36,801 nt of DNA from a virus: the IMG/VR virus record IMGVR_UViG_3300030329_003531, positions 1 to 36,801 of that record. The stretch is one strand, 5' to 3'. The position numbers and the translations under genes were made by a program. Every line of letters begins with the position of its first letter. Within the stretch, counting starts at the first letter, position 1. Shown here piece after piece: positions 1-8,027 of the stretch. The notes beneath the pieces were generated by a model. The model did no database searches, was not told the DNA's origin, and worked only from the letters and a program-made list of their open reading frames with translations.

Positions 1-77
1 TCTGTTGCTTGTGTATTACAAACATAAAGTGAATTTAATTTTAATGAATATTCTGATGATACAGTTAATAAAACTGC
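1..77. repeat. Terminal direct repeat, left copy (assembly overlap of a circular genome)
   Basis: The 77 bases here are identical to positions 36725-36801. Removing one copy joins the two halves of a gene in frame (161 down to 1, then 36724 down to 36487). The length equals a common assembler k-mer, so this is most likely the overlap of a circular or circularly permuted genome, not a biological terminal repeat. Confidence 0.95.
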
Positions 78-161
78 CGTTCCTGTACTTACTGAATTTA
101 AAGACCAACCACCATTTTGAAAGGCTATTGATGTTACATTTACTATATTTGGATTTGCCAT
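1..161 (-). CDS. Virion-associated protein, N-terminal part (gene crosses the circular junction)
   Basis: Starts at ATG 161, with an AGGAG-type ribosome site just upstream (177-170 on the minus strand), and runs off the window edge. It continues at 36724-36487 to give a 132-residue protein beginning MANPNIVNVTS. It has no signal peptide. It is rich in Ser, Thr and Asn and predicted to be mostly beta. Lying between two fibre-like genes (181-984 and 35300-36475), it is probably a small virion or fibre-associated protein. I do not recognise a named family. Confidence 0.8.
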   Translation of the reverse strand, partial: MANPNIVNVTSIAFQNGGWSLNSVSTGTAVLLTVSSEYSLKLNSLYVCNTQAT

Positions 162-180
162 TTTTTACTCCTATTTTTAT

Positions 181-984
181 TTAAAATATTATTCCAAAGG
201 CTATTGCTTTACCTGCCGAAATACCACCTGCACTTGCGTCTGCCCATTTGACACCTGTATCTTCACTGCTATCAGCAGTTAATATTTGGTCATTACTACC
301 TACTGCTAACATTCGTGGATTTCCACTTCCGTCACCAATTAGTATATGACCTTTAGTAGTCATATCAACAGATGTAATTGCTGATGTACCATTACCTATT
401 AAAACACCATTTGCAGTTAATGTTGATGCTCCTGTACCACCATGTGCTACTGCAACATCAGTTGCTTCCCAAGTACCTGTAGCAATAGTTCCAAGCCCTG
501 TTATATTAGATTGATTAGCAACTGCAACTAACCCTGCATTTGTTAAAGTGGCAGTACTACCCATAGTTAAAGTACCATGAATAGTTACACTTGAACTAGC
601 AACTGTAGAATTAGGTGTTACTGTCATGTGTGTTGCATAAGAACCGCCTATAAAACTATCGTAAGTTAAAGTACCACCATCAGCTACACTAACTCGCCAT
701 TTATCTGCCGCATCTTCACCTGCATCAGCAAACCAATATTGAGTCATAGCCGAACCACTAGCCCCTTGAATTGTAATATCTTGTACCCATTCGGGTATAT
801 TAGAACCGCCCATTTGTAAAAATGTATTATCGGCACCTTTTGCTAATCTTGATAATTGTGTACTTGAACTTGCATAAGCTATATCGCCTGTGGCTTGTGA
901 TTCAAACACATGAAGCCCTACACCTTCAAATTCTGATTGTGTTAATTCTGTTCCTACTGAACCATGTTTTAATTCATTTGCCAT
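181..984 (-). CDS. Tail fibre-like protein, 267 aa
   Basis: A Gly/Ser/Thr-rich, low-charge protein with the repetitive beta-structure typical of marine phage tail fibres. The stretch around residues 180-250 (GGTGASTLTANGVLIGNG, then the similar HILIGDGSGNPRML) is a two-fold degenerate repeat of a kind I associate with receptor-binding fibres. It follows the tape measure gene by 12 bases and precedes the junction-spanning gene, so it sits at the tail-tip end of the late operon. The assignment rests on composition, repeats and position, not on a catalytic motif. Confidence 0.65.
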   Translation of the reverse strand: MANELKHGSVGTELTQSEFEGVGLHVFESQATGDIAYASSSTQLSRLAKGADNTFLQMGGSNIPEWVQDITIQGASGSAMTQYWFADAGEDAADKWRVSVADGGTLTYDSFIGGSYATHMTVTPNSTVASSSVTIHGTLTMGSTATLTNAGLVAVANQSNITGLGTIATGTWEATDVAVAHGGTGASTLTANGVLIGNGTSAITSVDMTTKGHILIGDGSGNPRMLAVGSNDQILTADSSEDTGVKWADASAGGISAGKAIAFGIIF

Positions 985-996
985 TTTATACCTACT

Positions 997-2661
997 TTAA
1001 TTTCCTAATCCTCTTGTTTCGCCATCTGATAATATTTTTGTTACATGAGAGCTAGTTATTGCATTTACATTTGTTATATTATGCGTTGTTCCACTCATAC
1101 CGCCAATATTACTGAATGCACCATGTTTTGCTACTTCTGCGTCAATATCTATTGGTCCATCACCCGCACCTACTCGCCTACTTGCCATCATTGCTAATGC
1201 CGCACGATATTCTGATTGTGCTTGTCCACTATGCAAACTTGGAAATGCTGCCATCATTGCTCCCATACTAACACCTGCACTACCACCACCGCCACCAAAA
1301 CCACCGCCACCGCCTAATGACATTCCACCAAATCCTAGTGAACTATTTAAATCATCAACAACTTTTTTTTGTTTTGTAGTAACTTCAATTGCTTTTACTT
1401 GTGCTTCAGTCATTTCTTCTAACATTTCTGTAGCATTATGTTGTGATTCTATAGCTTGTTCATATCCTTCACCTTGTGCAATTATTGCATCATTTTGTGC
1501 ATTTGTTACTTCAGTTAATTTATCATATACAGGAATTATTTCCATAATTTCTAATTTCAATTCGGGTATTCTAGGAATTAATTTAAACCCTAAAGCACCT
1601 GCCACAAAATTGATTGCATCTATCATGTGGTTTATATTTCTAACAAACATATTTACAAAATTTTCTACTTGCACACCAATCTTTTCTATTAAGAAATTTC
1701 CGAATTCTTTAAATTTATTTATAACTATTTGTAACGAATTTTCTGTAGTTGCAAACCAAACTCCTGCAGTAATTAAAGCCCCAATCACCATACTCATACC
1801 ACCTGTTGCCGCACTCATTGCACCACCCATCATCAACAGAGCGGTTCTTACTGCATTAATACCAATAACAACTGCCACAAAAGCAGTAGGTAAATTAATT
1901 GACATAAATTCTGAAACTGTTTTTACAATTCCCATAAATTTTTGTAATCCTATTATTATTGATGATAGTGCAGGTGCCAAATCACTTGCCATATTTATAC
2001 TTACTGCTTGTATTTGTGTTTTTAATGCAAACATTTGGTCAGTTAAAAGTGCCGCTTGATCTGCTTGTTCTTGTGTCATTCTCGAATTTTCTGTAGCTTC
2101 AGTTACCATATCTTTTAATGCTCCTGTGCCACCTGCGATCATAGGTATAACTGATGTACCCATTCTGTTACCAAACACTGCCATTGCCGCATCAACTTGT
2201 TCGGTTTCATTTGTCATATCAGCTAGTGTAGATAATATTTTCAAAAATTGTTCTTCACTACTCAAGCCTTCTAAATCAGTTAAAGAAATTCCTAATTTTT
2301 CAAATGCTTCTACACCAATCATAGTGCCATCTCTTGCTTCATTCATTGTTATAGTTTGTCGTCTTAGCATATTTTCAACATCTTTTAAACTATTCCCCGA
2401 CAAACTAGCTACATATCCTAATCTGTCTAATGCTTCAACGGACATTCCTGTTCTTAATGCCATTTTATGTAATTCATCACCTGTTTTCATAAAACTTGTA
2501 ACAGAACCTGCAAATGTACCTGCAATTACACCACCAAGAATTGCATAAGATTTACCTAATGTACCTAATGTACCTCTTATATTACTTCCCGATTTTGCAA
2601 TTTTGTCAGATGCTTTATCATCAGCAGTCAACAATACTTTTAAATCACCTACATTTGCCAT
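997..2661 (-). CDS. Tail tape measure protein, 554 aa
   Basis: Sets tail length and is carried inside the tail tube. The N-terminal third has the usual tape-measure pattern: alternating hydrophobic helices, Gly/Ala-rich (around residues 39-60), then TGMSVEALDRLG and SLKDVENMLRR, typical of the TP901-type core. Hydrophobic segments near 255-305 could cross a membrane during DNA entry. The C-terminus has a Gly-rich stretch around 445-465. It directly follows the chaperone pair and shares its ATG with their stop (TAATG at 2661). It is short for a tape measure. At about 1.5 angstrom per residue the tail would be roughly 80 nm, an estimate from family knowledge. Confidence 0.9.
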   Translation of the reverse strand: MANVGDLKVLLTADDKASDKIAKSGSNIRGTLGTLGKSYAILGGVIAGTFAGSVTSFMKTGDELHKMALRTGMSVEALDRLGYVASLSGNSLKDVENMLRRQTITMNEARDGTMIGVEAFEKLGISLTDLEGLSSEEQFLKILSTLADMTNETEQVDAAMAVFGNRMGTSVIPMIAGGTGALKDMVTEATENSRMTQEQADQAALLTDQMFALKTQIQAVSINMASDLAPALSSIIIGLQKFMGIVKTVSEFMSINLPTAFVAVVIGINAVRTALLMMGGAMSAATGGMSMVIGALITAGVWFATTENSLQIVINKFKEFGNFLIEKIGVQVENFVNMFVRNINHMIDAINFVAGALGFKLIPRIPELKLEIMEIIPVYDKLTEVTNAQNDAIIAQGEGYEQAIESQHNATEMLEEMTEAQVKAIEVTTKQKKVVDDLNSSLGFGGMSLGGGGGFGGGGGSAGVSMGAMMAAFPSLHSGQAQSEYRAALAMMASRRVGAGDGPIDIDAEVAKHGAFSNIGGMSGTTHNITNVNAITSSHVTKILSDGETRGLGN

Positions 2662-2864
2662 TAATTATTTTCCTCATCTAATGCTTCTTGTAATTTTTTC
2701 ATAAATTTTACTTCTTCTTGTGTCATTTTACTTGCATCATCATTGAATTGCCTTTTAACATTTTGTGCCATTCTATAATCTAAAATACCGAAAACAAGTT
2801 TAGGGTCTTGCTCTAATGCTTCTTTCGGAGTGCAGTTAAATGATTCACAAATTATACTTATCAT
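2661..2864 (-). CDS. Tail assembly chaperone, T-like domain (expressed by -1 frameshift)
   Basis: A 67-residue acidic helical protein (contains ICESFNCTPKEALEQDP) lying exactly where siphoviruses keep the second tail-assembly chaperone frame, between the first chaperone and the tape measure. Its frame is -1 relative to the upstream gene and stays open back to an A AAA AAC heptamer at 2930-2924, so it is probably made mainly as the C-terminal part of a fusion of about 224 residues, like lambda gpGT. An ATG at 2864 overlaps the upstream stop (ATGA), so independent initiation is also possible. Confidence 0.8.
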   Translation of the reverse strand: MISIICESFNCTPKEALEQDPKLVFGILDYRMAQNVKRQFNDDASKMTQEEVKFMKKLQEALDEENN

Positions 2865-3334
2865 CGACTCGGAAGGTTGTTTTGTACTTCCGCCGAAGGT
2901 GTGTTCAGCGAGTCGTTTGATTCGTTTTTTTGTTCACTAGGTGTTTCGCCTGTTGAAACTGTTACCAAATACATTAATTCTTCAGTATTTATATTTTTAA
3001 ATACTTCGGGATTTTTATAAGGTTTTGCTAAAGGCTCACCTGTCATATCTGTCCAATTCCAATCCACTATTTTATTTGATAATGATATACAAATAGCTTC
3101 AAAAGATTTATTAGCATTTGTTGTATCTTCACTTAAATTTGCTACATTAAGTAATGCTATACTTTCACCCATTGTTACAATAGGAATTATTTCAATGTAT
3201 TCCCCTTCATGTACTTTGTATGGTTCCCCTTTATTGACTACTTTACCGTCTTGAATGTGTTGTCCAACATGAACAACACAATCAGACGAGTCAATTTTCT
3301 TAGGGGGTATTTTAAACTTTTTTTTATTAGTCAT
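2861..3334 (-). CDS. Tail assembly chaperone, G-like, 157 aa
   Basis: Acts with the tape measure during tail assembly and is normally absent from the finished virion. It begins MTNKKKFKIPPKK. The middle is an alpha/beta region containing VHVGQHIQDG, and the last 30 residues are a hydrophilic linker (TPSEQKNESNDS). The linker contains the slippery site at codons 135-137. Position between the tail tube genes and the tape measure, together with the frameshift arrangement, supports the call more strongly than the sequence alone. Confidence 0.75.
   Translation of the reverse strand: MTNKKKFKIPPKKIDSSDCVVHVGQHIQDGKVVNKGEPYKVHEGEYIEIIPIVTMGESIALLNVANLSEDTTNANKSFEAICISLSNKIVDWNWTDMTGEPLAKPYKNPEVFKNINTEELMYLVTVSTGETPSEQKNESNDSLNTPSAEVQNNLPSR
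2924..2930 (-). promoter_or_regulatory. Programmed -1 ribosomal frameshift site (A AAA AAC)
   Basis: In the zero frame the codons are CAA AAA AAC, giving the classic slippery heptamer X XXY YYZ. After a -1 slip the reading frame continues without a stop through the end of the upstream gene and into the frame of the 67-residue downstream gene. This is the same arrangement as lambda G/GT. The predicted fusion is 137 + 87 residues. Confidence 0.85.
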
Positions 3335-3360
3335 AGTTGCCTACCTTACCTTTTTAATTA

Positions 3361-3768
3361 TTAACTAACTGCTCTTGTTAAAGCTCCACTTACTTGAAAA
3401 TCAGCAGTATATGATGTTGCTCCGCCGACTTCTGAAGATATGCTATAACTAGAAACAAATGCTGAACCACTATATACAGGGGCATTTGTTCCTGCCGCTG
3501 CTCCTGTGGTTTCAAAAGTTGCAGTTGCTGCCCCGCTACCTATTCTTGTAAATATTGTTGCATCACCTTGCGATGCCGCAGGGTCAAAAGAACCCGCTAC
3601 AGAATAAGTAGAATTTGGTAATCCTTCAACAAATGTTGCCGCAGAATCACCAAAGGCAGTTACCTCAACAATATTAACATCAGTGGTCTGTGAGATAGAA
3701 TTTAATTCATCTTCTATTGCCACCGAGTTAAATGAAAAATCTGCTGATTTACCCGCTTGTCTTGCCAT
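3361..3768 (-). CDS. Tail tube-like protein, 135 aa (paralogue of the next gene)
   Basis: Small beta-rich protein whose first 60 residues match the neighbouring 250-residue tail protein: MAR-x-x-GKS at the start, DVN-x-x-EVT-x-FGD near residue 33, then ATFVEG. It contains many Ala, Ser, Thr and Gly and little charge, as in tail tube subunits. It lies between the larger paralogue and the chaperones. Either it or its neighbour could be the main tube subunit, with the other a minor or alternative form. Confidence 0.7.
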   Translation of the reverse strand: MARQAGKSADFSFNSVAIEDELNSISQTTDVNIVEVTAFGDSAATFVEGLPNSTYSVAGSFDPAASQGDATIFTRIGSGAATATFETTGAAAGTNAPVYSGSAFVSSYSISSEVGGATSYTADFQVSGALTRAVS

Positions 3769-3814
3769 AAGTTACTCCTATTTTTGAATAAATAAATAAA
3801 TTTTAATAAACATA

Positions 3815-4567
3815 TTATGTACCACTATCTACACCAAATGTTACTACACAATTAAAATTAGTTAATCCACTATATTGTGTTACATTAATTTGTAAATATC
3901 GATTACAAGCATCTGTTGTGCTTACTGTCTGTGTTGATACCCCACTTATTTGAGAAAAAGCAACAAAATCAGCATACCCACTTCCGCTTGATGCTGAGTC
4001 TTGTATTTTAATAGTAGCAGTACCACTGCCACTTACTGCCGTTACTCTTAATGTTGCCCTTTTAGTAGTACCCGCAGATAAACTACCTACTATTGATGTG
4101 CTTCCTGTATCTACTCTTGAAGCAGTTACTGCCCCTGTTGCCGATAAAGCAGTTGAACCCGCAGTATATAAAACTGCATGACGACCAAAGTTACTACTAC
4201 CTTGACCACTTACATTTAAAGCAGTTGCTCCGTCAACAGGATTGTCAATTGTCCTACTTGTTAAATTAGTTTGAAAATGATACCCAATATTACCAATTGT
4301 CATTCCACTTGGTGTATAAAATATTTCACTAGTACCTGTCAAAGCATCATTGATTATTTCATCTGATTCATTATCTGTAGGACTGAAAAAAGCATTCATA
4401 TCAAATGTTGGGTTTGCTTTTCCTTCTACAAAAGTTGCTCCTGTATCACCAAATGTAGTCACTTCGGGCAAATTAACATCAACCCCTATATTGAAAGAAT
4501 TTGCATATCCTTCTACTGCATGAGTATCAATGTATATATCTGTACTTTTTCCACTTAATCTTGCCAT
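3815..4567 (-). CDS. Major tail protein, 250 aa, with C-terminal beta-sandwich extension
   Basis: Probable tail tube subunit. Residues 1-125 are the tube domain (MARLSGKSTDIYID, DVNLPEVTTFGDTGATFVEG). From about residue 130 a Ser/Thr/Gly-rich second domain looks like an exposed beta-sandwich (for example RATLRVTAVSGSGTATIKI), common as surface decoration on siphovirus tails. It stands after the tail terminator and a 65-residue protein, the standard place. The gene is preceded by a weak GGAAT ribosome site and followed by the shorter paralogue. Confidence 0.8.
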   Translation of the reverse strand: MARLSGKSTDIYIDTHAVEGYANSFNIGVDVNLPEVTTFGDTGATFVEGKANPTFDMNAFFSPTDNESDEIINDALTGTSEIFYTPSGMTIGNIGYHFQTNLTSRTIDNPVDGATALNVSGQGSSNFGRHAVLYTAGSTALSATGAVTASRVDTGSTSIVGSLSAGTTKRATLRVTAVSGSGTATIKIQDSASSGSGYADFVAFSQISGVSTQTVSTTDACNRYLQINVTQYSGLTNFNCVVTFGVDSGT

Positions 4568-4570
4568 ATA

Positions 4571-4768
4571 TTATTCCTTCTTTTTTCTTGGTTTTCTAAT
4601 TTCTTTCAAAAATTTATTTGCAATTAAAGAATCTATATCATATCCATTATCTATATCAGCTTGACCAAGTACAACCACATCACCTTTTTCAACAACTGTT
4701 TTCCCAAAATCAAATTTCAACCTACCTTGTAATACTTCATAATATTTATCTTTTCTTTTTTCTGTCAT
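4571..4768 (-). CDS. Small conserved-position protein, 65 aa
   Basis: Hydrophilic protein with Lys-rich ends (MTEKRKDKYYE and RKPRKKKE), between tail terminator and major tail protein and separated from each by fewer than 10 bases. I do not recognise a family. The centre contains VVEKGDVVVLGQADI, predicted to be beta strands. Its place suggests a minor head-tail or tail assembly function, but nothing in the sequence proves it. Confidence 0.7.
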   Translation of the reverse strand: MTEKRKDKYYEVLQGRLKFDFGKTVVEKGDVVVLGQADIDNGYDIDSLIANKFLKEIRKPRKKKE

Positions 4769-4776
4769 AATTACTC

Positions 4777-5181
4777 CTAATCTACCATTACTTGAAAATC
4801 AACTTTTGCCCCAATAAATGGGGTACCATTAAACTCTAAGCCACCATAATCTCTATATCCTATAACCATAATATCAGAGCCATGTGTACTTAAGGTTGAT
4901 GATTCTATATATGCGGGTATTGAACCACTACCTGTTGGCTCCAATAAATCATCTAATGTATCTTGTACTTCATCTAAATTCCCACCTCTTGCAACTAATA
5001 TTGTAACTTCGAAATCATGTGTCATACCACTTGTAAAAGTATCATTATAACTCCCTGCATTTGGTTTTACCCAACAAGCAGGTAATTCTTGTATTTGGTC
5101 GGGAACAGTATCGTATACCCTTAGATTGTTAATATTATCTAAAGAAGTTTGAACTGCATCTCTAATCCCTTTTAAACTCAT
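4777..5181 (-). CDS. Tail terminator-like protein, 134 aa
   Basis: Fits the small alpha/beta tail terminator (lambda gpU / HK97 gp10-neighbour class): N-terminal amphipathic helix (LKGIRDAVQTSL), then strands with LPACWVKPN, HDFEVTILVARG, and a helix DEVQDTLDDLLEP. It caps the tail tube and joins it to the head connector. It overlaps the upstream gp10-like gene by four bases (ATGA). The family call rests on length, fold pattern and order in the operon. Confidence 0.7.
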   Translation of the reverse strand: MSLKGIRDAVQTSLDNINNLRVYDTVPDQIQELPACWVKPNAGSYNDTFTSGMTHDFEVTILVARGGNLDEVQDTLDDLLEPTGSGSIPAYIESSTLSTHGSDIMVIGYRDYGGLEFNGTPFIGAKVDFQVMVD

Positions 5182-5567
5182 TTTTTCTTGTATTCCTTTT
5201 CTATTTCTTTACCTAGTGATCTATTCATATTATTTAATTTTGTTAAAACAGTATCAACTGCAGGTCTTAAAAACGGAATCACACCCGAAGCCCTAGGTTT
5301 ATAACCACTAAATTCTAATATTGGGGCATAGAAAACTGCACTACTTACAGTTGCCGTCATAGGATTTCTGTTTGTTTGCACTTCAGCGGTCCAACTACCT
5401 TGTAAAAACCCTGTATCTACAGGTGAATTTTCTTTTGCTTCATTTGCAACACTTCTTGAAAAAAAATCTAAATATTTGGCTACAGGCTCCTTTACTCTTG
5501 ATGTATCATTAAACTTTTTTTCAAGTTCTTTATCGCCTGTTATTTTTGCTTTTATCTTTATAGTCAT
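5178..5567 (-). CDS. HK97 gp10-type neck protein, 129 aa
   Basis: Head-tail joining protein. The pattern of an N-terminal strand and helix, then ANEAKENSPVDTGFLQGSW near residues 55-75 is the recognisable signature of the HK97 gp10 / tail-completion family (SPVDTG-x-L-x-x-S). It begins MTIKIKAKITG and ends with a Lys-rich helix. It overlaps both neighbours by four bases, consistent with tight translational coupling of the neck genes. Confidence 0.85.
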   Translation of the reverse strand: MTIKIKAKITGDKELEKKFNDTSRVKEPVAKYLDFFSRSVANEAKENSPVDTGFLQGSWTAEVQTNRNPMTATVSSAVFYAPILEFSGYKPRASGVIPFLRPAVDTVLTKLNNMNRSLGKEIEKEYKKK

Positions 5568-6397
5568 GTGATACGCATTCTTTTAAATTTCATTAATAAT
5601 CTTTGTACATCACCATCTAAATTTGTTGATACTTCAAATGAACTCATTTCGGGTGCTCCTATAGAAGTAGCATAGGCAGTTTGCCATCTTTTTGAAATTC
5701 TACCTGCTTGTAAATAACAAGCATTAACTATTTCTTGCGGATATTGATATACATAAATACTAGCCCCTGTACTATGTGAAGCCCCTGTTGTTCCATTCAT
5801 AGCCCTTTGCACTGTTATTGTGTTGCTTGATATTCCTGTAATATACATTTGTTCACTATCAATTAATATTGTTTCACCAATATTTAAACTTGAACCTGCC
5901 GTTGCAGTGAATGTAGTATCACTTGCACTAAAACTTCCATCATTAGTTGTTGTTGCTTCCGTATATGGTGTATTAGAATTCCCATTTCCATAACCAAATA
6001 ATCCTGCTATTTGAACACCTCTTTTAATACCACTAGCAAATGAACCTGCGGTAGTATTATCAGCTAATTCAATAAATTCTTTAGGATATACTGTATCACC
6101 TAGTGGGAATAATTCATAATCAGTTGATGCCCATGTTTTGTCTGTACTTCTATCATCTTTTAAAGTAGTGAAAGTTGTTATAGATAATAAATCATCAGTT
6201 AAAAATAATCTGTTACCCGAACCACGATATTGTTTTGTTTCTGATGTAACATAAAAATATCTGTTACAAAAAGAATCAATAGACCTAGAAGCCATTTCAA
6301 GTGATTGTAATAAAGAAGTATCATCATTAGTTCCACTTATTCCTAATTGGGTTTTAAGTGTAGTTAAATTTCCATAACTGTTTCCGTCTTTTCTCAT
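5564..6397 (-). CDS. Head-tail connector (gp6-like adaptor) with insertion, 277 aa
   Basis: The N-terminal 100 residues match the helical adaptor of HK97 gp6-type connectors: DDTSLLQSLEMASRSIDSFCNR, then strands with YRGSGNRLFLTDDLLSI. The usual adaptor is about 100-200 residues. Here a Thr/Ser-rich stretch (about 145-215, containing GSSLNIGETILIDSEQMYI) looks like an inserted beta domain before the C-terminal helices (YLQAGRISKRWQTAYAT). It docks on the portal and receives the neck. Position upstream of the gp10-like gene agrees. Confidence 0.75.
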   Translation of the reverse strand: MRKDGNSYGNLTTLKTQLGISGTNDDTSLLQSLEMASRSIDSFCNRYFYVTSETKQYRGSGNRLFLTDDLLSITTFTTLKDDRSTDKTWASTDYELFPLGDTVYPKEFIELADNTTAGSFASGIKRGVQIAGLFGYGNGNSNTPYTEATTTNDGSFSASDTTFTATAGSSLNIGETILIDSEQMYITGISSNTITVQRAMNGTTGASHSTGASIYVYQYPQEIVNACYLQAGRISKRWQTAYATSIGAPEMSSFEVSTNLDGDVQRLLMKFKRMRIT

Positions 6398-6561
6398 TGA
6401 CTACTCCTATAATCACCAATTGGGCAATTTAAAACCCCTTGTTCATTTTCATCAAGTGGGGCTTGACCACAATTTGGACAAGCCACCACTTTTCTTTGAC
6501 TTTCTTCTTGTTGTAACTCTATATTAGCTTTTTTAATTTCAAGTAAGTCATTCCAAGGCAT
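6394..6561 (-). CDS. Small zinc-ribbon protein, 55 aa
   Basis: Begins MPWNDLLEIKKANIELQQEE, an amphipathic helix, followed by a half zinc ribbon with CPNCG (residues 29-33) and one further Cys (46). The stop overlaps the start of the connector gene (ATGA). The position between decoration-type genes and the connector suggests a head-completion or assembly role. With three cysteines only, metal binding by a single chain is uncertain. Confidence 0.8.
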   Translation of the reverse strand: MPWNDLLEIKKANIELQQEESQRKVVACPNCGQAPLDENEQGVLNCPIGDYRSSQ

Positions 6562-6562
6562 A

Positions 6563-6940
6563 TTACATTTCCCTTACAAGAACTGTAACTATACACCCTT
6601 TTGCATTACCTAAATTAGATACGACTAAATCGTAACTACCTTCCTCTATAAATACAGGGAAATATGTACTTAAAGCGGGTACTACATAAGTATGTGTACT
6701 GTTTGAAAGGTTTGCCCCTGTGCCTGTTAAAATGTCAACTGAATTACTGTCATTCATTACAACATCATAATTGTCACTTGGAGTTGTGCTACTAGGTGAA
6801 TAATGTACTGATATTATTTCGCCTTGTACCATTGGTATAGCATCAACATCAACATCACCACTTGCATCACTTGTGCAGGTCATTTGATATTTTACTACAC
6901 CACCTACTTTGCTCGTTACTGTGCTTATACTTCCTGCCAT
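6563..6940 (-). CDS. Probable head structural protein, 125 aa
   Basis: Beta-rich protein with few charged residues (MAGSISTVTSKVGG, then VQGEIISVHYSPSSTTP and a C-terminal GCIVTVLVREM). No recognised catalytic motif. The ATG overlaps the previous gene's stop by one base (TAATG). Order (capsid, decoration genes, this gene, connector) suggests a virion protein, for instance a head decoration or stopper-associated protein. Confidence 0.7.
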   Translation of the reverse strand: MAGSISTVTSKVGGVVKYQMTCTSDASGDVDVDAIPMVQGEIISVHYSPSSTTPSDNYDVVMNDSNSVDILTGTGANLSNSTHTYVVPALSTYFPVFIEEGSYDLVVSNLGNAKGCIVTVLVREM

Positions 6941-7113
6941 TAGTCACCTACCTTTTTTGGTCGCCCTGCTTTTTTCTTTGTTGTAGTTTCTGCTTTTACT
7001 TTAGGTTTTGTAGCTTTGGTTCCTTTAGGTTTTTTTGTTCTATTAGAACCTATGCCATTTTCCACCCAAGTTCCTGCACGACTACTTCCAAATTTTCCAT
7101 TAAATTCTGCCAT
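6940..7113 (-). CDS. Lys-rich small protein with AT-hook-like tail, 57 aa
   Basis: Starts MAEFNGKFGSSRAGTW and becomes very Lys-rich after residue 25 (KKPKGTKATKPKVKAET). The C-terminus has KAGRPKK, which matches the AT-hook core GRP flanked by basic residues. It may bind DNA or the inner capsid. It is embedded in the head gene cluster, one base overlapped with the next gene and two bases from the previous one. Function is inferred from composition only. Confidence 0.75.
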   Translation of the reverse strand: MAEFNGKFGSSRAGTWVENGIGSNRTKKPKGTKATKPKVKAETTTKKKAGRPKKVGD

Positions 7114-7115
7114 AC

Positions 7116-7829
7116 TTACCTACCTATTTGGATACATCTTATCCAATCAATAGTACAAGTGTTAGCCGTAGCTTCACCTGTTAAGAAATGAACAGATACT
7201 CTCATTTGGGTAGCAGGTATGTTTGTTGTGCTTGTTGCAACAGATGTGCCGTCTACAAAAAATTCAACTGTAGTGCCGTCCCAATAAAATTCCAATTCAA
7301 TTTCTGTGGCATCAGCAAGAGTGCCAACAGAGTCTGATTGTGTTTCTGTTGAACTTGCTTCTGTTACTGCTGATAAACTAGCAGAACCATCAACTGATTC
7401 GAAATAAATTGCATCTGCAACTCCACCCAATAATGTAGTGTCAGTAACTGCTAACCCAATAAATAAATCTGTTTGGTCTGCATCATTAATAGCAAGTTTT
7501 GTACCAAAATACAAATCTTGGTCTGATGTAGTTTCAAAAGATTCACCATTCAATTGATAGTTACCACCATCATCTTCATTACCTGCAGTAGTTATTATTG
7601 CCTTACCACCACTTGCATCTGTTGAAGCAAAAGTAGTTGTTCCACTTCCTGCTTCCACTACTGTGGTTGACCAAGCCAATGGGTCACCTGTTGTGTCATC
7701 TACAGGAAAATTTACAAAATCTTCATGATAGGAAACAACATTTTCCCCTACTGCTCTTAATATTCTTTTTTGGTGTGTACTCCATTCACACACCGCACCT
7801 TTAATTCTTCTTCCATGTACTTGTGGCAT
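7116..7829 (-). CDS. Lectin-like head decoration protein, 237 aa
   Basis: After a short basic N-terminus (MPQVHGRRIKGAVCEW) the rest reads as a single beta-sandwich resembling concanavalin/laminin-G-like domains: YFGTKLAINDADQTDLFIGL, EIELEFYWDGTTVEFFVDG, and MRVSVHFLTGE. Such domains are often displayed on marine phage capsids. Its place three genes after the major capsid protein supports a decoration role. Sugar binding is possible but not shown. Confidence 0.65.
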   Translation of the reverse strand: MPQVHGRRIKGAVCEWSTHQKRILRAVGENVVSYHEDFVNFPVDDTTGDPLAWSTTVVEAGSGTTTFASTDASGGKAIITTAGNEDDGGNYQLNGESFETTSDQDLYFGTKLAINDADQTDLFIGLAVTDTTLLGGVADAIYFESVDGSASLSAVTEASSTETQSDSVGTLADATEIELEFYWDGTTVEFFVDGTSVATSTTNIPATQMRVSVHFLTGEATANTCTIDWIRCIQIGR

Positions 7830-7834
7830 CGATA

Positions 7835-8008
7835 TTACTCCTTATTATGAATATCGCATTTTACAGCGATGCCTTTATTAATTTGTGCCTTTTTAATTTG
7901 TTTGTGCCTTATAGGGTTAGATATGGCCTTAGATTCTAAACAACAATAATCCGTAGGAGGTTTATTTGAATGTATATTATCAACCTTATCTTTATGTACT
8001 AAAGCCAT
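7835..8008 (-). CDS. Small hypothetical protein, 57 aa
   Basis: Reading frame from ATG 8008 to TAA 7835, filling the gap between two head genes. The protein begins MALVHKDKVDNIHSNKPP, contains a CC pair and one later Cys (residues 22-23 and 51), and is rich in Lys, Ile and Asn. The ribosome site is weak (AAGGGTCC, about 8 bases upstream). I do not recognise a family. Its location suggests a minor virion or assembly protein. Confidence 0.6.
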   Translation of the reverse strand: MALVHKDKVDNIHSNKPPTDYCCLESKAISNPIRHKQIKKAQINKGIAVKCDIHNKE

Positions 8009-8027
8009 ATCATTGGACCCTTAATTT

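Noticed and set aside
1-77. Biological direct terminal repeat like that of T7
   Set aside because: It is only 77 bases, a typical assembler overlap, and it falls inside a gene that stays in frame when the ends are joined.
1610-2548. Plus-strand open frames inside the tape measure gene
   Set aside because: They are antisense shadows with low-complexity content and no ribosome sites; the same applies to the other plus-strand frames left of 27724 and right of 28979.
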